DNA from: G963692885 sp964658655
GTDB taxonomy: Bacteria; Acidobacteriota; Terriglobia; Terriglobales; Acidobacteriaceae
Assembly: GCA_964658655.1 (NCBI GenBank)
Contig: CAZZZL010000019.1
Coordinates: forward strand, 1-64,000
Length of the DNA stretch: 64,000 nt
Direction: 5' to 3'
The position numbers and the translations under genes were made by a program. The notes beneath the pieces were generated by a model. That model searched no databases and was not told the origin of the DNA. It saw only the letters and a list, made by a program, of their open reading frames with translations. Shown piece by piece: positions 27,167-35,228 of this stretch; position 1 is the first letter of the stretch; each line of letters opens with the position of its first letter.

Positions 27167-27988
27167 ATGCAGAAGCCACTGTTGCTGATGTGCCCGCCCG
27201 ATTATTTCGGAGTGCATTACGTCATCAATCCCTGGATGGAGGGCCACATCGACGACACCTTCGACGGTCTCGCAGCCCGCCAGTGGAACGAGCTTCTCGG
27301 CATCGTCGAGGACCGCGCTGACGTGGTGCTCGTCCCACCACAACCTGGCCTGCCTGACCTCGTGTTCACAGCCAATGCTGCCCTGGTGCGCGGAAAAACA
27401 GCGGTCCTCAGCAGCTTCCTGCATACGGAGCGGCAGGGCGAAGAGCCACACTTTCAAACATCGCTTTCCGAGCGCGGCTTCAACGTCCACACGCTTCCGC
27501 GGGAGGTGAGTTTCGAAGGTGCGGGCGACGCGCTGTTTGATCGCAGGCTTGACCTGCTGTGGTTTGGTCACGGCGTCCGTTCCAGTATCCTGGCTCTTCC
27601 ATACTTCGAGCGTCTACTCAATATCGAGGTGCAGCCGCTGACCCTTCTGCAGACGCGTTTCTATCATCTCGACACTTGTTTCTGTCCCCTCACCGGCGGC
27701 TACCTGCTTTACTATCCCGATGCTTTCGACGCTGCAAGCAACGCAGCCATCGAGCGCCGCGTCGCTCCTGAACTGCGTCTCGCCGTTTCTGAAGGAGATG
27801 CTTTCAATTTCGCCTGCAACGCGATCAACCTCAATCGCACGCTCATCCTGCATCGCCTGTCGGATCGTTCGAAGCAGTGGCTGGCCGACCGTCAATTCGA
27901 TGTGATCGAAACGTCAACGACAGAGTTTCTGAAGGCAGGCGGATCGGCAAAGTGCCTGTCACTGCGTCTCGACGAACAGATCGGCTGA
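27167..27988 (+). CDS. amidinotransferase-superfamily hydrolase (dimethylarginine/arginine hydrolase type)
   Basis: Protein of 273 residues of the guanidino-group modifying fold (DDAH, arginine deiminase, ArgZ N-domain). Key positions are PDLVFTANAAL near 63-73, FEGAGDAL with E117 and D120, H167 in FYHLDTCFCPL and the nucleophile C263 in AGGSAKCLSLRL. The length fits DDAH and the arginine dihydrolase domain. AAAGGA precedes the ATG at 27167. It follows the M20 gene after 35 bases, so it probably belongs to the hut operon transcript. Likely substrates are arginine or methylated arginine giving citrulline or ornithine; sequence alone does not decide. Confidence 0.8.
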   Translation: MQKPLLLMCPPDYFGVHYVINPWMEGHIDDTFDGLAARQWNELLGIVEDRADVVLVPPQPGLPDLVFTANAALVRGKTAVLSSFLHTERQGEEPHFQTSLSERGFNVHTLPREVSFEGAGDALFDRRLDLLWFGHGVRSSILALPYFERLLNIEVQPLTLLQTRFYHLDTCFCPLTGGYLLYYPDAFDAASNAAIERRVAPELRLAVSEGDAFNFACNAINLNRTLILHRLSDRSKQWLADRQFDVIETSTTEFLKAGGSAKCLSLRLDEQIG

Positions 27989-28092
27989 TCGAAACAAGCT
28001 GGAGCCCTTGTTGGCCAGCCTTCATTGTCGGCACGCTGCTCATGTTTAGTCGGAGTTCGTACGCATCTCATTACGCAAATAAGGAGATGTGC

Positions 28093-28221
28093 ATGGCGAC
28101 GAAAAAGAAGGCAGCAAGCAAGTCGAAGTCGAGCAGATGCTGGGCTGGTTTTGAACCCGTCCCGGGTAAGAAAGCCTTCAGCAAGGGAAGCTGCAAACCG
28201 AAAGCCAAATCGGGAAAGTAG
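28093..28221 (+). CDS. 42-residue basic Cys-containing protein
   Basis: Small protein: a Lys/Ser-rich N-terminus (MATKKKAASKSKSS), a conserved-looking core RCWAGFEPVPGKKAFSKG and an end SCKPKAKSGK. The core resembles a small-protein type I have seen in several bacteria (CWxGxxPxPGKKxxxxGSCKPK), with two cysteines. AAGGAG lies six bases upstream of the ATG at 28093; an ATG two codons earlier (28087) is too close to it. Function is unknown; the composition suggests binding of nucleic acid. It lies between the hut cluster and the SAM riboswitch. Confidence 0.6.
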   Translation: MATKKKAASKSKSSRCWAGFEPVPGKKAFSKGSCKPKAKSGK

Positions 28222-28317
28222 CGGCCGCACTCGCAGGAACTTTTCAAGACAGGGTTGCGCTGGCAATCCGACTGTGCTAATTCTTAATCATTCAAGTTTG
28301 CTCTTGATCGAGCGGAA

Positions 28318-28441
28318 CTGAATTTCATGCAGAGTGGCTGAGGGACGGGCCCTGTGACGCCACGACAACCGGTTTGGGCAATCCAAGCGTCCGGTGTCAA
28401 CTCTCTCCTTAACGGGGAACATGAGATTCAGGTTTGCCATT
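28318..28441 (+). promoter_or_regulatory. SAM riboswitch (S-box, SAM-I clan)
   Basis: The conserved core is visible: GAGGGACGGGCCCTGTGACG, then CACGACAACCGG and GTCCGGTGTCAAC. A closing P1 helix pairs 28318-28329 (CTGAATTTCATG) with 28430-28441 (CATGAGATTCAG): 12 pairs, one of them a G-U wobble. A P4-like hairpin around 28411-28428 completes the fold. SAM-I elements lower expression when S-adenosylmethionine is plentiful and usually precede methionine or sulfur genes. Here it precedes a threonine-synthase-like gene, whose start lies 127 bases downstream. I see no clear terminator after it, so control may act on translation. Confidence 0.85.
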
Positions 28442-28568
28442 ATGGACCTGGATTCGTCCTACGTTCCATTCTGCGCATTCCTACAATCTATAGTTTGTAG
28501 TTGAAGTCAGTCACGCGCCCGTGCATCCGCCTCTCTCGATGAGAATCGACGAGGGAAGAGGTTTGCTG

Positions 28569-29864
28569 ATGGCAAATTACTGGTTGCGTTGTAGGGATTG
28601 CGGGAAACGATTTGAAAATCGCCCGCTGTCCATGTGTGACGATTGTTTCTCCCCGCTTGAGGTCGCGTACGACCTCGAAGCCGCCGAAATCAAAGACACC
28701 TTCACCCGTGAGGCCATCGCCCGGGGACCCCAGAACATGTGGCGCTACAAGGCGCTGCTGCCCGTCGCCGCTGATTACATTCCCACCACGCCCACCGGCA
28801 TGACGCCGCTGCTTTCCGCGCCGCGCCTTGGTAAGCGCATCGGTGCCGCGAACCTATTCGTCAAGAATGACGCCGTCTGCCTGCCGACCCTCAGCTTCAA
28901 GGACCGCGTTGTTTCGGTTGCGCTCGCCAACGCCGTCAGCTTCGGTTTCGATACGGTCGGCTGCTCATCCACCGGCAACCTGGCCAATGCAGTCGCGGCA
29001 CAGGCCGCCCGTCTCGGCCTGAAGACGTACATCCTGGTGCCGTCTGACCTGGAAGCTGCAAAGATCCTCAATACGCAGGTCTACGGCGCCAGGCTGGTCC
29101 GCATCGACGGCAATTACGACCACGTGAACCGCTTGTCGTCACAGATCGCCGAGCGCTATCACTGGGGCTTCGTCAACGTGAACCTGCGGCCCTACTACGC
29201 TGAGGGTTCGAAGACCGTCGGCTATGAGATCGCTGAACAGCTCGGCTGGAAGCTGCCGGACAATGTCGTCGTGCCGATGGCCGGCGGTTCACTCATCACC
29301 AAGATCCGCAAGGCCTTCAACGAACTCATCGCACTCGGTCTGGTCGAGAAGAAGGACGTACGCTTCTTTGGCGCGCAGGCCACCGGCTGCTCGCCGATTG
29401 CACAGGCAGTCAAGAACAATACGGATGTTTTAACCCCGCAGAAGCCGAACACCATCGCCCGTTCACTCGCTATCGGTAACCCCGCCGACGGGCCATACGC
29501 TTCGCGCGCTATCCGCGACAGTGGCGGCTGGGCAGAGGATGTGTCTGACGTCGAACTGGTCGCTGGTATCCAGGAGCTGGCCGAAACGGAAGGCATCTTC
29601 ACTGAGACAGCCGGTGGAGTAACAACGGCTGTTACCGCTCGCCTTTATGCACACGGCCGCATCAAGCCGGACGAGCTCACTGTCGCCTGCATCACTGGCA
29701 ATGGTCTGAAGACGACCGATGCCCTTGCCGGCCACTACACAGTGGAGGACGCAATTCGCCCGCGCATGGCCGACTTTGAAGCCTATGTAACCGCACACGA
29801 AGCCACTGTTGAGGACCTGGCTCAGCTCGTTGCCCAGGTAGGAGGAGAGAACCATGTCCGTTAA
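28569..29864 (+). CDS. threonine-synthase-like PLP enzyme under SAM riboswitch control
   Basis: Fold-type II PLP enzyme of 431 residues. An N-terminal zinc-ribbon pattern, C8-C11 and C23-C26, is followed by the PLP lysine K111 in LPTLSFKDRVVSVALANA, the phosphate loop CSSTGNLANAVAAQ and PMAGGSLITKIRKA. This matches the threonine synthase family, which acts on O-phosphohomoserine. Two facts suggest a sulfur role instead: the SAM riboswitch upstream and the CysO-like sulfur-carrier gene that overlaps its end by 11 bases. I therefore infer a thiocarboxylate-dependent homocysteine (or cysteine) synthase as a real alternative to plain threonine synthase. ATG at 28569 follows GAGGGAAGAGG; the GTG at 28521 is less likely. 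Confidence 0.8.
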   Translation: MANYWLRCRDCGKRFENRPLSMCDDCFSPLEVAYDLEAAEIKDTFTREAIARGPQNMWRYKALLPVAADYIPTTPTGMTPLLSAPRLGKRIGAANLFVKNDAVCLPTLSFKDRVVSVALANAVSFGFDTVGCSSTGNLANAVAAQAARLGLKTYILVPSDLEAAKILNTQVYGARLVRIDGNYDHVNRLSSQIAERYHWGFVNVNLRPYYAEGSKTVGYEIAEQLGWKLPDNVVVPMAGGSLITKIRKAFNELIALGLVEKKDVRFFGAQATGCSPIAQAVKNNTDVLTPQKPNTIARSLAIGNPADGPYASRAIRDSGGWAEDVSDVELVAGIQELAETEGIFTETAGGVTTAVTARLYAHGRIKPDELTVACITGNGLKTTDALAGHYTVEDAIRPRMADFEAYVTAHEATVEDLAQLVAQVGGENHVR

Positions 29865-30192
29865 AGTCCTGTTGCCCAGCGCGTTCCAGAAACACACCAA
29901 TGGCGAGAAGCAGATCAACTCGGAGGCTGCCAATCTTCCGGCGCTCGTCACGGACATCGAAACGCACTTCCCGGCGCTGAAACCGCACTTGCGTGATAGC
30001 GACGGAAAGCTGCGCCAGTTCATCAATTTCTATGTGAACGACGAAGACATCCGCTTCCTCGGCAATGACAAGTACGCTTTCAAGGACGGCGACGAAGTGC
30101 TGGTTATCCCGAGCATTGCAGGCGGATCGTGCGCCAAAAATATCTGTAGGTGCTGTTCCTATTGCGGCCAGGAAGAGTGTAGCTGCTACTAG
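29854..30192 (+). CDS. CysO/MoaD-like sulfur-carrier protein with Cys-rich C-terminal tail
   Basis: Protein of 112 residues. Residues 1-91 form a ubiquitin-like sulfur carrier close to mycobacterial CysO: VKVLLPSAFQKHTNGEK, FINFYVNDEDIRFLG, DGDEVLVIPSIAGG. Carriers normally end with Gly-Gly, which is activated to a thiocarboxylate that donates sulfur. Here G90-G91 is followed by a 21-residue tail with seven cysteines (93, 98, 100, 101, 104, 109, 111). The tail would have to be removed by a JAMM-type protease, or it does something else, such as binding metal. The start has AGGAGGAG upstream and overlaps the PLP enzyme gene, so translation is coupled. Confidence 0.88.
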   Translation: MSVKVLLPSAFQKHTNGEKQINSEAANLPALVTDIETHFPALKPHLRDSDGKLRQFINFYVNDEDIRFLGNDKYAFKDGDEVLVIPSIAGGSCAKNICRCCSYCGQEECSCY

Positions 30193-30293
30193 GTCCGAAC
30201 CCTGATTCCTCATCTTGAGCGAAGCGCAGCGTATTCAAAGGACCTGCGTTTCGCCAACTGAGCCCAGCTGCAGATCGCTCCACTGCTCTGCAT

Positions 30294-30662
30294 TTACCGG
30301 TGTTTTTTATTGTTTAAGTGGCGCCATCCGCTCAAGAGCAATAAAGCAGGAGCCATCAAAAGCAAGCCACCAAAGACGTTAGGGTACCCATCCTGCAGAG
30401 GCATTGTCACAATCGTTCCTGTAATTAATGCAATTCCAAGTCCGCAGAACATGATTACTGCGATAAAGATCGCCCATCTTTGACAGCTGAATAAGCTGCC
30501 TCCAATCCCTGCAAGCGGTAGAGCAAGCAATAGTCCGGGCCGCAAATTGTGCCCACCATGGGAAGCCGTTGTCCAATTTGCGCATACTAGTACGAAGATA
30601 ATTAGGGCGACGACCACAAGCACCACGCCTGTTGCCTTACACGCCGTTGCTAGGCGGATCAT
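30294..30662 (-). CDS. small integral membrane protein
   Basis: Protein of 122 residues with four predicted membrane helices: VVLVVVALIIFVLVCANW, LLLALPLAGIGGSLF, AIFIAVIMFCGLGIALITG and VFGGLLLMAPALLLL, with a basic end (HLNNKKHR). No family is recognised. The ATG at 30662 lies in an ATGA overlap with the stop of the aminotransferase gene, which makes it more likely to be real and translationally coupled. Confidence 0.55.
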   Translation of the reverse strand: MIRLATACKATGVVLVVVALIIFVLVCANWTTASHGGHNLRPGLLLALPLAGIGGSLFSCQRWAIFIAVIMFCGLGIALITGTIVTMPLQDGYPNVFGGLLLMAPALLLLSGWRHLNNKKHR

Positions 30663-31861
30663 GGAAGGGTACGCCCGCGAAGCGCCTCGCACGCCTTGTC
30701 CAGATCAGGCTGTTTCTTCGCAAAGCAAAACCGCAGCAGATTCTCTCCACGATTCCTGCCCTCTGCATCCAGCCCAAAGAACGCCGACCCGGCGACAGAA
30801 GCGATCCCGGTCTCCCTCAACAGCGTCCGCGCCTTCTGCTTAGCATCCGCGCCGGCAATCGCCGTCGCATCGGCGAGCACGTAATACGCACCCGGTGGCA
30901 CCGAGGGAATCATGCCCGCATCTGTCAGTGCGGAGCAAAGCTGGTCACGTTTTTTGCCATACTCGGTCGACAGTGTCCCGTAGAAATCATCGCCCAGCTG
31001 CGACAGCCCGGCAGCCGCGCCATATTGTGCCGGGGAGGGCGCGCAGACATACGTCAGGTCGTGAAAATATGCGATCGACGGCAGCCATTCTTTGCTCGCC
31101 GATAAATAACCCGCACGCCAGCCTGTGATACTGAACGTCTTCGAAAAGCCCGAGATACTGATGGTCCGTTCTTTCATCCCGGGAATCGTCGCAGGGCTGA
31201 TGTGCTCGGTGCCATCGAACAGAAAATACTCGTAAATCTCATCGGTGATGACGAACAGATCATGCTCCGCCACGATGGTCGCCAGTGTCTCGAGCTCTGC
31301 ACGCGTAAACACCTTGCCGCATGGGTTCGAAGGCGAATTAATGATAATCGCCCGCGTATTCGACGTAATCGATGCACGCACCAGGTCGAAGTCAATCGCC
31401 CACGTTCCCTTCGCCATCGGGATCAGCACCGGCTCCAGCCGCATCGACAGTAGCGTATTTAGGTGGTAACCGTAAAACGGCTCGAACATCACCACGCCAT
31501 CGCCGGGATTCAGCAGAGCCAGCAGCGTTGCATACAGCGCACCGGTTGCGCCGGAAGTTACCAGCACTTCGCTATGCGGATCAACCGTCAGCTTGTTGTA
31601 GTGCGCCAGTTTGGTCGCGATCGCCTCGCGCAACAACGCAATCCCGTCGAGTCGCGTGTAAATATTGTGGCCCTCTTCGATCGCGCGGATGGCCGCTTCC
31701 TCCACTGACGCCGGCAGCGGCGTATCGCACACTCCCTGCGCCAGGTTCACGCCGCCCATGCGGTCGCACTCCACCGTCATCGAGCGGATTTCAGACTGCA
31801 TGATCCGGGGCGAAATCTCACTCAACCCCAGGCGGGAAGCGGAACGCGTCGCAGTAGTCAT
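30659..31861 (-). CDS. class I/II PLP-dependent aminotransferase
   Basis: Cytoplasmic aminotransferase of 400 residues. Visible are GGVNLAQGVCDTPLP at the N-terminus, the cofactor segment VTSGATGALYATLLALL, INSPSNPCGKVF with the conserved Asn, VITDEIYEYF with the conserved Asp and Tyr, the PLP lysine in SISGFSKTFSITGWRAGY and the C-terminal Arg in NLLRFCFAK. It belongs to the aspartate/kynurenine/methionine aminotransferase group; the donor is not determinable. The ATG at 31861 is preferred; the GTG at 31867 is also open. The stop codon overlaps the next gene start. Confidence 0.85.
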   Translation of the reverse strand: MTTATRSASRLGLSEISPRIMQSEIRSMTVECDRMGGVNLAQGVCDTPLPASVEEAAIRAIEEGHNIYTRLDGIALLREAIATKLAHYNKLTVDPHSEVLVTSGATGALYATLLALLNPGDGVVMFEPFYGYHLNTLLSMRLEPVLIPMAKGTWAIDFDLVRASITSNTRAIIINSPSNPCGKVFTRAELETLATIVAEHDLFVITDEIYEYFLFDGTEHISPATIPGMKERTISISGFSKTFSITGWRAGYLSASKEWLPSIAYFHDLTYVCAPSPAQYGAAAGLSQLGDDFYGTLSTEYGKKRDQLCSALTDAGMIPSVPPGAYYVLADATAIAGADAKQKARTLLRETGIASVAGSAFFGLDAEGRNRGENLLRFCFAKKQPDLDKACEALRGRTLP

Positions 31862-31896
31862 GCCCACATTCTACGCATTTGCCACGACAGGCATCT

Positions 31897-31950
31897 GCCA
31901 TGCGGGCGGACACGCCTTCAGCATTTATGCTTCCGTTGGTCGCATGCTGG
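31897..31950 (+). repeat. dispersed intergenic repeat, copy A
   Basis: Copy of a repeat with core GCGGGCGGACACGCCTTC followed by CTTCCGTTGGTCGCATG. It matches 58710-58760 and, on the other strand, 51538-51589. This copy lies between two divergent genes, unlike the others, which begin at gene ends. Confidence 0.65.
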
Positions 31951-32029
31951 GTCGGCTACCCCGCGTTTGTGGCTATAAAGGCGTCCTTGGGTCAGGCTGA
32001 ACCGCCACCATCGGTGCGCATGTCAGTGG

Positions 32030-33007
32030 ATGCAATACGATAAACCGATGCGCAAAATCCTCCTGCTGGTCAACCCGCTGTTCGAAAAGAAGAACAGCCG
32101 CGACCTTCCCCACATTCTCGAAATCCTGAAGCAGTCAGGCGCGCAGGTTGAAGTGCAGGAGACGACGGCCAACCGCGGGGCCGGTGAGCAGGCCAGGGCA
32201 GCTGTCCGGAATGAAGCCGACCTCGTTGTCGTCTGCGGAGGAGACGGTACCGTCTTCGATGTGATCCAGGGCATGGCCGGCTCACCTGTTCCGCTCGGCA
32301 TCATCCCGTTCGGCACCGGTAATGTCCTTGCGCAAAATCTCAGGATTCCGAAACACGCCGTCGCTGCGGCACACTGGATCCTCGCCGCCCAGCCTCGCAC
32401 CATCCCTCTAGGACGCGTTACCTGCTGCACTGATGGCGCGCAGCAGGAGTGGCTTTTTGCGATGACGGCTGGCATGGGTGTACACGCCGCGATGATGTCT
32501 GCCGCTGTCCGCGCCAAGAAAAATGCGAGTGGTCGCTCGGCTTATTTTCTTGCCGGCATCCAGCTGCTGTTCAATCATCCCCTCGAGCCGTTTGCTCTTG
32601 AAATCACTACGACGTCGGGTGAGGTCATCCAGCGTCGGGCCTGTGAGGCGATCGCTGTGCGCGTTGCAGAACTGAACATCTGGCGTCCGGGCGGAGGCTT
32701 CGATCTGCCGTTTCTCCGCCTCGCTACGGTCGAGACAAATGGTAACGAGCCGGGCTCTCGATGGAAGCTGGGACGCGCCACGTATGAGGGTCTCTTCCGT
32801 GCAGCCGGCGATCGTAATCGCAGGCAGCGGCCCAATGCGCCGGCCCGCTATGAAGATGTTCAGCGCATCGTCTGCAGGCCCATTCCCGGCTTCGATTACG
32901 AAGTGCCGCTGGCCGTCCAAGCCGACGGCGAAGTGATTGACGCCCGGAGTGCGACTCTCGAAATGGCCGGCGTGAACCTGCAGATGCTGGCGCCCCCCAA
33001 AGGCTAA
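32030..33007 (+). CDS. diacylglycerol kinase-family lipid kinase (YegS/DgkB type)
   Basis: Soluble or peripheral kinase of 325 residues that phosphorylates lipid hydroxyls (diacylglycerol, sphingoid base or related). The catalytic domain shows LLLVNPLFEKKNSR, the nucleotide motif VVVCGGDGTVFDVIQGM and PLGIIPFGTGNVLAQNL. The C-terminal beta-sandwich ends VPLAVQADGEVIDARSA, where the acidic QADGE is the usual last catalytic element. Length is normal for the family. A second ATG at 32048 could also be used. It is followed by pgi in the same direction. Confidence 0.88.
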   Translation: MQYDKPMRKILLLVNPLFEKKNSRDLPHILEILKQSGAQVEVQETTANRGAGEQARAAVRNEADLVVVCGGDGTVFDVIQGMAGSPVPLGIIPFGTGNVLAQNLRIPKHAVAAAHWILAAQPRTIPLGRVTCCTDGAQQEWLFAMTAGMGVHAAMMSAAVRAKKNASGRSAYFLAGIQLLFNHPLEPFALEITTTSGEVIQRRACEAIAVRVAELNIWRPGGGFDLPFLRLATVETNGNEPGSRWKLGRATYEGLFRAAGDRNRRQRPNAPARYEDVQRIVCRPIPGFDYEVPLAVQADGEVIDARSATLEMAGVNLQMLAPPKG

Positions 33008-33165
33008 TGTTCCATCCGAACCGCAGCTCACCCAACCTTGTCATCCCGACCGGAGAGTAGCGCAATGGAGCATCTGCACCTTGCCCGCCCGGCATCGAGC
33101 CGCAGATCGAATTTGCAGGATCGATCGAAACCGTGCAGCATCAGAGAGACAGAAGGAGCACGTAC

Positions 33166-34824
33166 ATGACGACTTCAGCACCCTCCCCGGCGATCCCGAA
33201 AATAACACCTTTGGCGGAGCGTTCCGCCTGGAAGGCACTCACCGCCCACCACGGCCAGGTGAAGAACATGACCTTGAAAGACCTGTTCGCGAGGGACCCT
33301 GCGCGTGGTGATCGGCTCACGGCAGAGTTCGGCGGCATCTTCCTCGATTACTCCAAGAATCGCGTGACGGACGAGACGCTCAAGCTGCTGTTTCAGCTCG
33401 CCGAAGAATCCGGACTCAAGGCCCGCATTGAGGCGATGTTTACCGGCGAGAAGATCAACATCACCGAGAACCGCGCCGTACTCCACGTTGCGCTGCGTGC
33501 ACCGAAGGGCGAAAAGATTGTTGTTGATGGCGAAGACGTCATTCCCGCTGTGCATGAAGTGCTCGATAAAATGTCTGGCTTCGCTGAGAAGATTCGCAGT
33601 GGTGCGTGGAAAGGTCATACCGGTAAGCGGATCAAAAATGTCGTCAACATCGGTATCGGCGGATCCGACCTGGGCCCGGTCATGGCCTATGAAGCGCTCA
33701 AACATTACAGTCAGCGTGACCTTACATTCCGCTTCGTCTCGAACGTTGACGGTACAGATTTTGTCGAGGCGGTGCAGGACCTGCAGGCCGACGAAACGCT
33801 CTTCCTCGTCGCTTCAAAAACCTTCACCACGCTTGAGACCATGACCAATGCGCACTCCGCACGGGACTGGGCCCTCAAGGGACTCGGCGGTGACGAGAAG
33901 GCCATTGCGAAGCACTTCGTCGCGATCTCTACCAATGCAAAGGAAGTCGCGAAGTTCGGCATCGACACGGCTAACATGTTTGGTTTCTGGGACTGGGTCG
34001 GTGGCCGTTACTCGATGGATTCGGCCATCGGACTTTCGACCATGATTGCTATCGGGCCGGACAACTTCCGATCCATGCTCGACGGTTTCCACCAGACGGA
34101 TACGCACTTTCGCACTGCGCCCTTTGAGAAAAATCTGCCTGTACTGCTGGGCTTGCTCAGTGTCTGGTACACGGATTTCTTCAACGCGCAGACCGTCGCC
34201 ATTCTGCCCTACGAACAGTATCTGAAGCGCTTTCCGGCGTATCTGCAGCAGCTCACGATGGAGAGCAACGGCAAGCACGTGACGCTCGATGGCGCGCATG
34301 TTGCAACCGAGACCGGACCCATCTACTGGGGCGAGCCGGGTACGAACGGTCAGCATTCTTTCTACCAGCTCATCCACCAGGGCACGCGCCTCATCCCGTG
34401 TGACTTTATCGGTTTCTACAAGTCGCTCAACCCGATCGGCGTGCATCATGACACGCTGATGGCGAATGTTTTTGCGCAGGCGGAAGCACTCGCATTTGGT
34501 AAGACAGCAGAGCAGGTGAAGGCCGAGGGCACGCCCGACTGGCTCGTTCCGCATCGCGTGTTCGAGGGCAACCGGCCGTCGAATGTCATCCTGGCGGACA
34601 AGCTCACGCCCGAGGTTCTTGGCCAACTGATTGCGCTTTACGAGCACACGGTATTTACGCAGGGCACCATCTGGAGCATCGATTCATTCGACCAGTGGGG
34701 CGTTGAGCTGGGCAAGGTGCTGGCGCAGAAGATCATCGGCGAGCTGGAAAGCAAGGATGAGCCGAAGCTGGCTCACGATCCATCCACGAATAACCTGATC
34801 GAGAAATATCGTAAGAACAAATAG
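33166..34824 (+). CDS. pgi: glucose-6-phosphate isomerase
   Basis: Cytoplasmic enzyme of 552 residues (usual 540-560) interconverting glucose 6-phosphate and fructose 6-phosphate. Signature segments are VVNIGIGGSDLGPVMAYEAL, LVASKTFTTLETMTNA, WDWVGGRYSMDSAIGL, the catalytic Glu/His region QLTMESNGKHVTLDG and GEPGTNGQHSFYQLIHQGT with its catalytic His. GAAGGAG precedes the ATG at 33166; the open frame upstream to 33133 has no support. A hairpin at 34834-34868 lies just after the stop. Confidence 0.96.
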   Translation: MTTSAPSPAIPKITPLAERSAWKALTAHHGQVKNMTLKDLFARDPARGDRLTAEFGGIFLDYSKNRVTDETLKLLFQLAEESGLKARIEAMFTGEKINITENRAVLHVALRAPKGEKIVVDGEDVIPAVHEVLDKMSGFAEKIRSGAWKGHTGKRIKNVVNIGIGGSDLGPVMAYEALKHYSQRDLTFRFVSNVDGTDFVEAVQDLQADETLFLVASKTFTTLETMTNAHSARDWALKGLGGDEKAIAKHFVAISTNAKEVAKFGIDTANMFGFWDWVGGRYSMDSAIGLSTMIAIGPDNFRSMLDGFHQTDTHFRTAPFEKNLPVLLGLLSVWYTDFFNAQTVAILPYEQYLKRFPAYLQQLTMESNGKHVTLDGAHVATETGPIYWGEPGTNGQHSFYQLIHQGTRLIPCDFIGFYKSLNPIGVHHDTLMANVFAQAEALAFGKTAEQVKAEGTPDWLVPHRVFEGNRPSNVILADKLTPEVLGQLIALYEHTVFTQGTIWSIDSFDQWGVELGKVLAQKIIGELESKDEPKLAHDPSTNNLIEKYRKNK

Positions 34825-34833
34825 TGCCGGCGC

Positions 34834-34868
34834 AGCTTACGGGCAAGCTAATACTTGCCCGTAAAGCT
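34834..34868. terminator. hairpin between convergent pgi and S4-protein genes
   Basis: TTACGGGCAAG (34837-34847) pairs with CTTGCCCGTAA (34854-34864) around a six-base loop, extended by AGC/GCT outside. It lies at the end of pgi and overlaps the last codons of the opposite S4 gene. No long U-run follows, so factor-independent termination is uncertain. Confidence 0.55.
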
Positions 34869-35228
34869 GTGAATGTGCCGGCGGTCGCGCTTGGATGGTC
34901 TGCCTGCCGGCGCTCCGAAATCGTCACCCAGCAGCTTTCGTTCCTCCGCCGCCTTCCTGCGCGCTTCCTTGCTCTCATCGGTCTCCCGATAAAGGGTCTG
35001 CGCTACAGCCGCGGGCCCGCGCTGCTCGCTCAGTGTCAGGACTTCAACCTGATACTCGCCGCCTTCATTTTTGATCTGCAGCATGTCGCCCACGCGCACC
35101 TCGCGTGATGGCTTGGCGCTCTGTTTGTTGGACGTGATGCGGTTCAGGTCGCAGGCCTTCGACGCCTGTTCGCGCGTCTTGAAAAAGCGGGCAGCCCACA
35201 GCCACTTGTCGATGCGTGTTCCGGTCAT
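34848..35228 (-). CDS. S4-domain RNA-binding protein (Hsp15/HslR type)
   Basis: Protein of 126 residues. The S4 domain is at the N-terminus: TRIDKWLWAARFFKTREQAS, then VRVGDMLQIKN, the arrangement of heat-shock protein 15, which binds stalled 50S subunits carrying nascent chain and helps recycle them. The C-terminal half is charged (EARRKAAEERKLLG) and basic at the end, also as in Hsp15. It stands alone, convergent with pgi. Confidence 0.85.
   Translation of the reverse strand: MTGTRIDKWLWAARFFKTREQASKACDLNRITSNKQSAKPSREVRVGDMLQIKNEGGEYQVEVLTLSEQRGPAAVAQTLYRETDESKEARRKAAEERKLLGDDFGAPAGRPSKRDRRHIHSFTGKY

Noticed and set aside
33008..33165. Intergenic stretch before pgi resembling a dispersed repeat (TGTCATCCCGACCGGAG)
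   Set aside because: It looks like a common intergenic sequence type, but I see only one copy in this window, so it cannot be supported as a repeat here.
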